Source of the DNA: Mikania micrantha
Taxonomy: Eukaryota; Streptophyta; Magnoliopsida; Asterales; Asteraceae
Direction: 5' to 3'
Assembly (NCBI GenBank): GCA_009363875.1
Contig: CM018696.1
Location: forward strand, 93,518,215 to 93,582,214
Length of the DNA: 64,000 bases
The translations under genes and the position numbers were made by a program. Within the stretch, counting starts at the first letter, position 1. Each line of letters begins with the position of its first letter. The notes beneath the pieces are model-generated. The model was given only the letters and a program-made list of their open reading frames with translations, did no database searches and was not told the DNA's origin. This document shows, one piece after another, positions 34,194 to 45,058 of this stretch.

Positions 34194-34703
34194 TACAAGC
34201 TCTGCACTAGCAGTCGTTTAGCAATTACGTAGCTCACGGATAGATACAAGCTCTGCACTAGCAGTCGTTTAGCAATTACGTATCTCATGAATTAGTTAAG
34301 CTTAGTATAGCAATTACGTGTCTCCTGTACAAGATACAAGCTCTGCACTAGCAGTCGTTTAGCAATTACATATCTCATGCATAGACACAAGCCATGCATA
34401 CACAAGTAATCCAGCAATTACATATCTCATATAAGCAGACAAAAGCTCTGCACTAGCAGTCGTTTAGCAATTACATGTCTCTTATATAGATAATAGCTTA
34501 GCCTCGTTATGGTTAAGTTTAGCAATTACATACCTCATATAAGCAGACAAAAGCTCTGCACTAGCAGTTGTTTAGCAATTACATGTCTCTTATATAGGTA
34601 ATAGCTCAGCCTCGTTATGGTTAAGTTTTACATGTATCTCAATCCATAGGTACAAGCTCTGCACTAGCAGTCGTTTAGCACTTACGTAGCCTATGATTAG
34701 ATA
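34194..34703 (+). repeat. Tandem array, GCTCTGCACTAGCAGT core
   Basis: The word GCTCTGCACTAGCAG(T) then (C/T)GTTTAGCA occurs six times (near 34199, 34250, 34339, 34446, 34553 and 34649), interleaved with diverged units that keep only AGCAATTACRTRYCTC. Repeat units are about 52 bp or a multiple. Confidence 0.85.
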
Positions 34704-34720
34704 CATGCACAATGTTTCAT

Positions 34721-35200
34721 GCGCAAATAGTAGTTTCAAGCATAAAGTTTCAAGCGTCCACACATTGTTTCATCATGAATCCCATTGGTTTGCATCAAGT
34801 CTCATGTTTAAGCATATAGTTTTCACAAGCATAAAGTCTCACGTTCAAGCATAAAGTTTCATACGAATAAAGTCTCACGTTCAAGCATATAGTTTCATAA
34901 GCATCAAGTCTCATGGTTAAGCTTATAGTTTTCACAAGCATAAAGTCTCACGTTTCAAGCATATAGTTTCATAAGCATCAAGTTTCATGTTTAAGCATAT
35001 AGTTTTTCCCTAGCATAAAGTATCATGTATAAGCATATCGTTTCACAAACATCTAATCACATGTTTAAGCATCAAGTCTCATAAGCATCTAACATATGGT
35101 TTCAAGCCTCAAGTTTAAAGTATAGGTTTCAAGTATATTGCTGTTCAAAGTATTCTAAGTTCCAGCATAAGTTTCAACATAAGTATCATGTTTATGTTTA
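34721..35200 (+). repeat. Tandem array, AAGCATATAGTTTCATAAGC type
   Basis: Drifting copies of (C)AAGCATAAAGTTTCA and AAGCATCAAGTCTCATGTTT, spaced about 20-35 bp, fill this stretch. It lies directly after the previous array within LTR D. Confidence 0.75.
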
Positions 35201-35296
35201 AAGCATTAAATAACATTTCAATAGTTTTATGAAAATGTTTAACATGCTTCTCAGTCCCGAAGTAAAAACAAATAAGTTTGAAAAGGGACAAATGAA

Positions 35297-36006
35297 CTCA
35301 CCTTGTTGTTGTAGGGTTGACTTAACTAAAAAGAAGAATTGCACGCGCTCTTTGTTGTTCTTGTGTTTGTTTTACCATCCTGTATTGAATTCACATCGTG
35401 TGTAACTTATAAGTTTAGGTTGTGAAAAGTTGTGTCTGTGTTAGCCTGAAATCTGGCTAACACCCGTGAGTCGCGGTCATTATTCGGCCCTAATTATTCG
35501 TTGTAGTTTCACAATTTCCTTTGATTCCCTTAGTCTAACAATTAAATTCATTTGTTTACTTACTAACTTATCATAAGTTTCATGAACTTAAGTTCATCAA
35601 TTTGGTAGTATTTAGTGTCTTAATCCATGTATATCCTTCTAAATTGTTAGTTTGCAATGTTAGGTGATTCCCTTACTCAAGGCCGAATAACTAATATGTT
35701 TAAACTGTTAAAATTTCTATTGGGCCTAATTAGTGGGCCTTAGGCCCAATTGATTCTATAATGAATGATGTGGCTTTGGGCCGGTTTCCCATGGGCCGAT
35801 TAAGGGTTATGTGGGCCGAAAACCTATTGGGCCGACCAGAATAAGATTGGGCCGTAATCCACATGGGCTAACTGATAATGTTTGGGCCGAGGCTAGAAAT
35901 TCTGTTTGGGCCTAATGGGTGGCTGATTAGGTAGTTTATGGGCCGAAAGTTGCAACATGATATGGACGGGTTATACCAGCCTGTGGACCAAGTAACTATG
36001 ATGGGC
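35297..36006 (-). promoter_or_regulatory. LTR D segment with donor-like block and TGGGCC cluster
   Basis: AGGTGAGTTCATT lies on the - strand at 35291-35303, matching blocks in LTRs C and E. From 35725 to 36006 about a dozen TGGGCC/GGCCCA words occur in under 300 bp, the site II motif bound by TCP factors in plant promoters. Function here is inferred only. Confidence 0.45.
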
Positions 36007-36055
36007 CTAAGGTTAATTTGATCGGAAATAAGGTGATGGCTTCAGATCACATAAG

Positions 36056-36440
36056 GTTCGCTGGTTACATGCAAGGTTCGGCTCTAGTGTGAGCTTCAGC
36101 TAGGGTTCGGCTAGGTGTGGGACGCTGGGGGTTCGTGACCTGTTGCCTTGGTTCGGTAGACTGAAAGTTCGCACAAGGTTCGTAGCATGCAAACACTGAT
36201 GGTTTCGGTGGTGGTTCGTGGAACCTAAAAGGGTTCGTCGGGATAACATGGTTTGGGAGTCACAGGTTCGTGGCCGATGAATATGGTTCGCAGCCCTAGG
36301 GTTCGTAGGCAATGAAGGTTCGTCCAAACACCAAAGAGGTTCGTTACTTCTGTTGGTTCGGTGATCCAGTGTACGTGACAGCCACAGGTTCGTGGTGATG
36401 AGAGTTCGGCCATGGGTGCTGGGTCCGGCCAGCAAGGTTC
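36056..36440 (-). repeat. GGTTCG/CGAACC-dense block of LTR D
   Basis: About 17-18 copies of GGTTCG (or AGTTCG) occur in 390 bp with irregular spacing of about 15-30 bp and unrelated spacers. It ends at a run of 14 G (36444-36457). A like block is in LTR E (51053-51470). Confidence 0.8.
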
Positions 36441-37304
36441 GCCGGGGGGGGGGGGGGTTGTTGCTCATGAATCCTGTACCTGTCCCATCATCCCTCTCAT
36501 GTGTCACCTGACCTGAGACGTTTACACTATTAGGGTTGATGTCGAGGGTTCCTACGACTGGAATGGTTCAAGCGATGTAACCCAAAACCGGTTACACGTG
36601 GGTGTGTATCATCCAACTAGAAAACCCTATTTTCAGCAACTTTCAAAGCATTATACTTCGGATTTGGCCAGACAGATCGGTTGTACTTCCTTGTAGAGTG
36701 CTTCAAGATGATCATTTAGGCGCAAGAATCACTCGATTTCGTTAAGAAATGAGTGAGTTATAGACCTTGAAAGCTTGTAAATGGTGATTTTTCTTGTAGA
36801 GAGAGAGTACCGAATTTAGAGAGAGAGAGGGTGTGTAGGTGATGAATTTAATGAGTTGGTTGACCTCATTTGAGGGTTATATACCCCGTGGGTATTCGGG
36901 TTCATTTCGGTTGCTCGGTTCGGAGTTTCGTCGTGTATCCAGCACGTTACGCGCGTTTATTGCAAATTAAATAAAAAGAGTTTATTTTAACGATTTGAAT
37001 GCTATTTATTTCTAAAAATTATTTTAAATGTCGTTCAGTTAATTTATTTATCGAAATTTAGTATTTTACGTGTTTCGTTTAAGTTGTTCATGTTTTAATA
37101 AAATAGTTTAGTTTAATTTTTATTTAGTATTTTTCACGTTTCGTTTAAGTTGTTCGTGTTTTAATAAAATAGTTTAGTTTAATTTTTATTTATGATGAGT
37201 TTCAAAATTGTAAAATAGGAAATATTATATTTCCTTAAAATTATTATCGTTCGTTTCGTTTCGTGTTCGTTTTCGTTTCGTCAGATCGCGTCGCCATCGC
37301 GCGC

Positions 37305-37436
37305 ATTCGTTCGAATCGTCATTCGAACGAACACAACAATGGTTTGGCTTTCTTATTCGTGTTTTCTACTGTTAAGTCATTATTTCAGAACGTTAAACTA
37401 TCAGATGCATTCGTACAGATCGTCACCTGTACGAAT
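37305..37436 (-). repeat. Paired hairpins of LTR D
   Basis: Hairpin 1: ATTCGTTCGA (37305-37314), loop ATCGTCAT, TCGAACGAAC (37323-37332), 9 of 10 pairs. Hairpin 2: ATTCGTACAG (37409-37418), loop ATCGTCAC, CTGTACGAAT (37427-37436), 10 of 10 pairs. The starts are 104 bp apart. On the LTR sense strand the loop reads GTGACGAT, containing TGACG, the core bound by TGA-type bZIP factors. Confidence 0.85.
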
Positions 37437-39224
37437 AAATCGTCGGTTTAGCATTCCGTAACAACAACCGTTATGTTTTTGTTTTGTTTAACCTCACATA
37501 CGTTTATACACGATAGTATCATATCAAGTATCTGTGTTTCAACACCGTGTTGTCTGACATGTTTTCTGACTATTAAACCCTAAGGTTTCCGTCAGATTCA
37601 GACAATCGTATAATAGTTTCATGTTAAGCACAATGCATCAATAAAATAAACATAGTTTCATGCAACGTGTACCTGAGTTACTGTACAAGTTTACTGTTGC
37701 GATTACTGTTCCGGCACGTGTCCGGCACTGATGTTTCACTAGTACAGGCTTCCATTTATTCAAATTGTTGGCGTGACTTCCACATACCAGACGTTTAGTA
37801 TTGCTCACGCGCTCATAAGCAAAGAGCGTGAGGAAAACTACGTCTGGGTCTTGGAAATGGCTAAGAGTATGTTGAATAAATGTATGGAGTCACGTGTGAT
37901 CATAACAGATCGAGACCTTTCTGTTATGAGTGTGTGTCGTAAGGTGTTTACAGAAGCTGCAAAATATCTCGGTAGATGGCACATAGACGAAAATATAGCC
38001 AAACATTGCAAGGCAAGCTTTTCGGATGCAGACTGAAAGAAATTCAAAGGTCGATGGGCGAATTTGTGTAACTCTCCGACAACAGAGTTATACGACTACA
38101 ACTACAACCGTCTGTACGAAAGACTTATCAAAGACAACAAAAAAAGTAAGCATCATATACCATCATTATTATCATCATATCATCATTGGTTTTTGTTTCA
38201 TTTCACGGGTTCTGGAGTATCTGACGCACACCTGGTTAAACAGTTACAGAGATATGTTTGTAACAGCATGGACCAATAGAACACGCAACAATGGTCAACG
38301 TACAACAAACCGGGTGGAAAGTCAGCACTCAAACCTAAAACGATTCATGAGATCAACAAACAGCACGCTTGTCTCGCTTGTCGGTTTCGTAAATGAAATC
38401 GTGCAAGCACATGAGGTAAAAATGAAACACGTGGTCGTCCAACTTTAAAGGCACAGAAACAAAAAGAGAAAGGCGTTGTTAAAGATAATTTAGCGTCCCA
38501 AGAAAGTACATTTGAACCTTCGAGGCATAGTTCGTTTACAGCTATGACCGAGAAAAGTCAGAAACCCGTATTTCTAAATTAAGTTTAAATAAAATAAATA
38601 ACTTCAAGACGGCCCATACTGACCACTACGGGCCGTATCAAGTTATAGCAAAACTGCTTGACACCCAAAATGGCTTGGAAAAATAAGCTTGGGCCAAGAC
38701 GGCCCGTACTGACCAGTACGGCCCGTTCAACAGAATGTTTCACTGATTCCAAGAAAATTCCCTGGAATGTTTGTTTGTGCTCAATACAGGTCGTACTGCC
38801 CAGTACGGGCGTCTTGGCCCGCAGGGGTGTTAAAATAAAAAAGTGGGGTGTCCAAATAAAAGAGCCCTAAAACAATAACAAGAGTTGACACATGTCACCA
38901 CCTCATAAACTCTAGATTTTTTTCCCTCTTATCTCTCATATTAAATACTAATTGACTTTTATATTTAATTAAATATTGATGATTTTAAAAAATTAAAGTA
39001 TACAATTAAATACCAAATATATAAATCTTCTTATAAGAAAATTCAAATTATATAATATCTTAAAATATAATTCTATAATTCTTAAATTTTTATTATTTTT
39101 AATTATTCTTCCTTTATTATTTTTATCAAGAACTATTTATATCAAATGTACAAATTTTCTTAAAAAAAGTATTTATAACATATTAAATTTGTTCAACCCA
39201 TGTAATACATGGGTTCTAACCTAG

Positions 39225-39787
39225 TGTGAAAATAAAACATGAAGTTGTAGGTTCAATTTGAACATATTTAGAAAAACGTTAAGACTCTAAATCCAAGAGA
39301 AAAGTGAGAAGCAACAATTTTGTTCAAGGGTAGAGAAACTACTCGCTACTAGTTTTATGTAAAGTCACTTTTTGTGATCCGTGTTTTTTTTTTCTAAATT
39401 AAATCTGGAATTTATGAGTGTTTAAAAAACGAAATGTTGTTTATTTCATGAAGACGTATGATAAAATTTTGGTAAAAAATATAGGGTACTGCAACAATAA
39501 TATGGTTAATTTAGACCAATAGGAAAAGAAGACCAAATTGAGGAGGTTTGGATGGTGATGGTTTGACAATAACGAAAGATGTTCCATAACAATTAATAAC
39601 AAGCCATATTGACTATTGCCATTAGCCACCATGTGATCACTATACCATGTAAAGGAGCCATTTATAAAAATTTAATTCAAGCAACCACCTAGATCTAGCA
39701 ATATATATTTATTATTATATAGAGAGACATAATCTAGCTAAGTTTTGGTTTTATTAAACACACACACTATATATATATATATATATA
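39225..39787. other. Intergenic, AT-rich
   Basis: No gene recognised. It ends in a CA then (TA)n microsatellite that hosts the next elements. Confidence 0.5.
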
Positions 39788-40139
39788 GAGGAATGTCCAA
39801 AAGAAAACTTCTCATTTTAGAGAAAACTAAGAAAACTCCTACTAACCAATCAATTTTTTAAAAAAAATTCATGATTTTTTATTATTAGCTTAGAAATGTT
39901 ATAAACAAAAAATTTTTTTTAATAACAATATATTGATCACGAAGTTACGTATATGTAACATATAAAGTTATAAATATGTAATAACATGAATTACATATAT
40001 TTTTTTATTTTTGTTAACAAATATAACCTTTTAATAAAACAAAATGTAAAACAAAAAAACGAAAAACGAAATTGACTGATAACAATTGTGATTAGTTTTC
40101 TTAATTTTCTCAAAAATGGTGGTTTTCTTAGAAACCCTT

Positions 40140-40142
<3 letters not shown>
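39788..40142. mobile_element. MITE in (TA)n, first of three in series
   Basis: Ends are GAGGAATGTCCAAAAGAAAAC and, inverted, GGGAAGGGTTTCTAAGAAAAC, directly bounded by TA tracts. 355 bp, AT-rich, no coding. Confidence 0.7.
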
Positions 40143-40192
<50 letters not shown>

Positions 40193-40194
<2 letters not shown>

Positions 40195-40446
40195 AATTGA
40201 ATCGAATAAAAACTCAATCTTAGAGAGAAAACCCTTAAACCATATGTGAGTCATTGATTTGGGATCTTGAAAATAAATATGTGGTCCACATTAATCCACA
40301 TGAAAAATGATTTGTTTATTCAAAACCCAATTTTTTATTCAGGTTTAATGTGGATCACATATTTATTTTCAAGATTCCTAATCAATGGTTCACATTGACT
40401 TTAAGGGTTTTCTCTTTAAAATTATGTTTTCATAGAATTCAATCCC
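40193..40446. mobile_element. Palindromic MITE in (TA)n, second of three
   Basis: Ends GGAATTGAATCGAATAAAAA and, inverted, GGGATTGAATTCTATGAAAA. The arms pair over most of the 254 bp (AGAGAAAACCCTTAAA; AAATATGTG(G/A)TCCACATT), so the whole unit can fold into one hairpin. Confidence 0.8.
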
Positions 40447-40489
<43 letters not shown>

Positions 40490-40491
<2 letters not shown>

Positions 40492-42449
40492 ATTTGGTTC
40501 AAATAAGAACCCACTATTTTTGTGGTAACCTATTAACCCATTTGAGCCAATCAGATTCATACACATCATAGATTCCTTTTTGAGTTTATGAGGGTATTAT
40601 GAACATTTTATTAACTCATTTAAGCCAATCAGATTCACCCACATCATAAATATAATATCTATTTTCCTTTTTTTAAATCAAAGTTTCCCCCTTGATTTTT
40701 ATACACTTATAACTTTTTTATACTATGTTATTTTTTTATAAAAATTACATCATTAAACTCGTTATATTTTCTCGTTAATTCCATAATAGTCATGCCAATT
40801 TTTTTTTGAATTTTTTCGAGCGTTTGTAATTACACCAACATAACGAACAATAAATATAATAATTTTCTCTCGTTTTTTCAAAATCTTTCCATCTTTAAAA
40901 TGTTTTCGAGCGTTCGTAATTTTCTCTCATTTTTTCGTTTAACATGTTTTTTGAGCGTTCGTAATTTTATCTCATTTTTTCGTTTAAAATGTTTCAAAAT
41001 CTCGTTTAACATGTTTAACATCTTTAAAATATTTTCGAGCGTTCGTAATTTTCTCTCTTTTTTTCGTTTAACATGTTTTTTCGAGCGTTCGTAATTTTAT
41101 CTCATTTTTTCGTTTAAAATGTTTCAAAATCTCGTTTAACATGTTTAACATCTTTAAAATATTTTCGAGCGTTCGTAATTTTCTCTCATTTTTTCGTTTA
41201 ACATGTTTTTTCGAGCGTTCGTAATTTTATCTCATTTTTTCGTTTACAATGTTTCAAAATCTCGCTTAACATGTTTCTATGAGCGTTCGTAATTTTCTCT
41301 CTTTTTTTTCGAGCGTTTGCAATTACACCAACGTAAAATCTTGTCATCTTGTTACAAATTATTTTTTACTACAAAAATTAGTTCATTAATATTTTAAAAA
41401 ATTAAGAACACTTTGAAAAAATCCAGATCCTTACATCAGTGTAATTACGAAAACTTTGTAAAAATTCAGCTCGTTACATCATTGTGATTACATCAGTGTA
41501 AAAAATGCATTTCGTTACGTCAGTGCAAAATGTCGTTGCATCAGTGTAAAACGTCGTTGCATCAGTGTAAAACGTTGTTGCATCAGTGTAAATTACGAAA
41601 ATTTTAAAAAAATTTGACAAAATTATACTTGAATTAAAGATAAAAAAGTGACAATTTTAATGGTGAAATTTTTATAAAAAAATAATAATGTATATAAAAG
41701 TTATGAGTGTTTAAAAAATTGTGGGGTAAACTTTTTTTAAAAAAGAAAATCAAGTACACCCACCAAATGTCAAATCAGTGTAAAAAAAATGCATTTCGTT
41801 ACATCAGTGTAAAACATGTTGCATCAGTTTAAAATGTCGCTGCATCAGTGCAAATTACGAAAATTTAAAAAAAAATTGAAAAAATTATACTTGAATTAAA
41901 GATAAAAAAGTGACAAATTTAATGGTGAAATTTTTATAAAAAAATAATAATGTATATAAAAGTTATGAGTGTTTAAAAAATTGGGGGGTAAACTTTTTTT
42001 AAAAAGGAATCAAGTACACCCTCACCAAATGTCAAATCAGTGTAAAAAAATGAATTTCGTTACGTCAGTGTAAAATGTCGCTGCATCAGTGTAAAATGTC
42101 GCTGCATCAGTGCAAATTACGAAAATTTTAAAAAAAATTGAAAAATTATACTTGAATTAAAGATAAAAAAGTGACAAATTTAATGGTGAAATTTTTATAA
42201 AAAAAATAATAATGTATATAAAAGTTATGAGTGTTTAAAAACTTGGGGGGTAAATTTTTTAAAAAAAAAGAATCAAGTACACCTTGCTAAATGTCAAAAA
42301 TGCCCTTAAACAAATCTCATCCACATGTTTTTTTGACTTTTTCAGATTGAATATAGACCACTCATTTCAAAAGGATTTATTTTAACAACCAATGAAAATG
42401 AGTTAATAGGTTACCACAAATATGGTAGGTTACCATTTGAACCTTCCCC
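40490..42449. mobile_element. Large foldback element in (TA)n, third of three
   Basis: Ends GGATTTGGTTCAAATAAGAA and, inverted, GGGGAAGGTTCAAATGGTAA, continuing with TGTGGTAACCTATTAAC in both arms. Inside are two tandem arrays: TTTTCGAGCGTTCGTAATTT units (40895-41310) and CATCAGTGTAAAA units (41490-42120), the latter within a ~250-bp module repeated about three times. No coding. Confidence 0.75.
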
Positions 42450-42638
42450 TATATATATAGTCTTCATGTATTTTTGTTTTTTAAGGATCCAATAATAAAG
42501 GTGAGGGTTATAGGCACCCATTGTTATATTTTGTTCAATTAGATTTAAAAACGCTAGGCCTCCATTCATCTTTTTTTAAGACCTCGTTTTTTTTTTTTTC
42601 AAATCTAGTTAAAGCCTCTTCCCCTTTCTCTTTTTTTT

Positions 42639-43088
42639 CATGGTTGTATAAGTCGATAGACGCGAGTCGGGCGGCGAGATATCGTCTAGGAATTAATCAG
42701 GATTAATCGGCGCTACATAGATTGGATTTTTCATATGTAATTGTACAAATATATATTATATATTCACATCAATATCAATAATTTAATTTAATAATTCAAA
42801 TAATTTAAAAAATAAATTAAAACATACGAAGTCAAGTACTTCAAACTTCAAACTTAAACAACGAGTTCAAAGTTTAGAGATGAATTTCGATGTTAAGTGG
42901 ACGGATTCAATGTTTTAAAGACATATAAAGAATTTTTGGTTAAGAAATATTTAAATAATCATAGAATTGGTCCCTTTACCAGAAAAAAAAAAAAGTCAAA
43001 AAATTCAAAAAAAATAAAAAACTGACTAGGCCCGTCTAGGCCAAAATCGACATAGTAAAGAGGCGCCTAGGCCGATTTTTACAATAGT
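42639..43088. mobile_element. hAT-like MITE, CATGGTTG family, diverged copy
   Basis: It starts CATGGTTGTATAAGTCG and ends, inverted, CACTATTGTAAAAATCGG. The inside is collinear with 26866-27324 (GTCGGGCGGCGAGATATCG; ATTAATCGGCGCTA; GCGCCTAGGCCGATTTTTAC). The duplication is hidden in T runs. Confidence 0.65.
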
Positions 43089-44918
43089 GCTTTTTTTCAA
43101 GCCCTAAATTCCCACGTAAAATTTACGTTTCTTCTAGCTTTTTGTATTCTGATTTTGAGTTTTGCCATAACTCCGCCCCTTGTTCAGGTTCCAAAATCAA
43201 ATTTGCAACAATAGCGTATTACAATAGTAACCTTCAAAATCAGTTTTGCATCAAAATTAAAGGTTCGGAGTTTGATAAAAAAAACTTACGAAATCACGTT
43301 ACGAACTACCAATTACCAAAATTTCAAATTAATTTTCTTTGACTTTGGCTTTTGAACTACAAAAGTGCCTAACTGTTTAATTAAAAGAATTAAAAATTAA
43401 TTATGGAGGTTGCTATGTGAACATGAATTTTGCAAGATTTGAACTTTCAAGCTTTTGAACTAAGTACTAAAATAAATAATTAATTTAAAGACTCATAGTA
43501 CTATAGAAGAACAGGACCAACTATGAAGTTTGCAAATATCGTTGATTTTATGATTTAGTTTTTAACATGTTTATGAATTATGAATCAGTTGATTTTTTTT
43601 AATTTTGTCAACACTTTAATTGCTATATATGTCTTGAGTGATTAGTGCCATGAAAAAAGCTCTTGAAAGTGTCATGAACGAAATTGTAGTTGGACTTTTC
43701 CCAAAAAAATGAAAGTACATAAAGGACACCTAAACATATATTTTGTTTCATCATATTTATTGAGTTTATTGTTCACCACTTTAGTGAAGTTTATTTTGCA
43801 ATGTTTGCAGATAAAAATTTTTTTAATCTGTCACTAAAGAAAGGCGCCATGCTAACATCAAACGTACTATTAAAGTTATACTTTTAGGATCAAAGTAATC
43901 ATGCATGATGCATGTACTAGATTTGAGTGATTCGGTTGTTGTCTAAGTTGGTTGAGTGACGAAGTGGTATGTTTACTTTAGTGTCATAGATTAAGAAATA
44001 TAAGTAAAATTTAATGGGCTAATATATATTACATATTTATTATATACACATGTTGCATGAATTATTAAGTGCTCATAAAAAAAAATACAACCGATGCCTA
44101 GAGGAACTTAATTATTGATGTGAAGTTTTTCATATTTTTAAATGTCCCTTAGGAGTTGACCAAAGTCGTTTATTTTATTATATTTTTACCAGTCATATTA
44201 CCTTACTCATAAACTACTCTTGATATTTCTCTATTACCTGAATTTAAACCAAAGTTATTTTTTTAAGAGATATTGTCTCTAGCTATCAAACAGGTGAGTA
44301 GTGCAACGGTTGAAAAAGGCATGTAATATATCAAAAAATTTAGACGAAAAATGCAGCTATAAGCCGGTAGAATACAACACACACTAAAATTACCTTTCGT
44401 CGTCGACAGCCAAAGAAAAAGGTGGTCGTCAAAAGTTGGCATACGTCTTTTCTTTCAAATTTTCATAATTTTCAAAAGTTTTTTTTTTTTGAATTTTTCT
44501 TCGTCGCTTTTTTTGATATTTGATGATTAGTTGATTACTTAATGCATTCATACATTTTAATGATTTAAAGATTATCTTTCTAAGATTTAAGATTATGTTA
44601 TAATTGATAAAGAAGTAAATAGTGTCCTAACAACAGAATTAAATATCTAAGTAACAATAACAAAAATCAGTTTTTTGAAACTTGGACTGAACCGGGCGGT
44701 CAAAATGAGTGTTGGCCACTTAGGCGTTCTGGTTATTTTCTTAGAACTGTTTTTAGTCGAACCGGCCGCTTCGACTGGCGACCGGTTGTCCGACCAAAAA
44801 ACCGCGCGGTTGTCCTCCTCTCATGTGAAGTTATATACGTAGCTTTATCCTCACGTATCATTTCTAAACTCTCACCGAACTAAGGAGCTTGTTTATAATG
44901 TGCTTATATATATATATA
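43089..44918. other. Intergenic, AT-rich
   Basis: No gene recognised. 44655-44820 has an AACCGG/CGGTT-rich stretch resembling the CCGG-rich hAT MITEs at 28076 and 63031, but without clear ends. Confidence 0.4.
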
Positions 44919-45058
44919 GGGTGAGGTTAATAGCACTTTGTTTTTTATAATACGGAGTAACACTTTGTTTTTATAATAGCACTTTGTTTTTTACACTTTT
45001 TTACAAAAATACCAATTTGTATTTGATCCTAGCACTATGTATGTATGTATGTATGTAT

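Larger units (their letters stand above)
33426..37738 (-). mobile_element. Solo LTR D
   Basis: A 4,313-bp block with ends TGTCACACCCC and GATGTTTCA, flanked by CCAGT (33421-33425) and CTAGT (37739-37743), a 4/5 match. Excision in thought restores the transposase frame exactly at this point. By comparison with LTR C (end GGGGTGCGACA), the LTR reads on the - strand from 37738 to 33426. It has no coding. The internal landmarks are tandem arrays (34194-35200), a TGGGCC cluster, a GGTTCG array and the paired hairpins, listed separately. The length is unusual even for a plant LTR. Confidence 0.85.
32445..38582 (+). pseudogene. MULE transposase (MURA/FAR1-like), disrupted
   Basis: Exon 1 (32445-32678) encodes an acidic N-terminus with two DLN(E/A)EP motifs and ends at a GTAACT donor; exon 2 starts at 32762. 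The N-terminal zinc-binding-like region follows (CDRGG near 32893), then a catalytic core with DATYKTN (33402-33420), SFSIAHA-like text after the LTR, and ITDRD. A TNRVESQHSNLKRFM stretch near 38308-38352 and an RGRP AT-hook-like tail close the gene. Defects: a frameshift between about 32860 and 32885, another near 32965, the 4.3 kb solo LTR D inside the core (after Asn-Gln of the DATYKTN region), and TGA at 38034-38036 where the family has Trp. The gene ends at TAA 38580-38582. It cannot make transposase; the element could move only with a helper. Confidence 0.85.
32017..38867 (+). mobile_element. Mutator-like element (MULE) with transposase
   Basis: The ends are imperfect inverted repeats sharing ACACCC(C)ACTTTTTT and ACACCCCTG. 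The 5' end is GGGTGGTGTTATTCTTACAC; the inverted 3' end is GGGCTCTTTTATTTGGACAC. A perfect 8-bp duplication TAAAACAA flanks it (32009-32016 and 38868-38875). Inside lie palindrome clusters near both ends and a FAR1/MURA-type transposase gene. Without solo LTR D the element is about 2.5 kb, a normal size for an autonomous-type MULE. Confidence 0.88.
31997..39224 (+). mobile_element. Helitron (H2) carrying a nested MULE
   Basis: It begins A|TCTTTATTCTAATAAAACAA (31997) and ends with a hairpin (CCCATG 39197-39202, CATGGG 39208-39213), then TTCTAAC and CTAG (39221-39224), followed by T. Removing the MULE and one copy of its 8-bp duplication leaves about 369 bp, comparable with H1. The reunited 5' region (AATAAAACAA then TAACAAGAGTTGACACATGT) matches the layout of H1. 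Confidence 0.8.

Noticed and set aside
34194..34703. CRISPR-like array (regular repeats)
   Set aside because: Units are contiguous and degenerate without unique spacers, in a plant LTR; tandem repeats explain it.
36444..36457. Run of 14 G as a G-quadruplex regulator
   Set aside because: A single homopolymer prone to slippage or assembly error; no independent support.
36100..36507. 135-aa frame on the - strand
   Set aside because: It reads through the CGAACC array of LTR D (rich in RT/NE/P); composition-driven.
39991..40254. 87-aa - strand frame with Tyr-Ile repeats
   Set aside because: It is the translation of the (TA)n tract and neighbouring MITEs.
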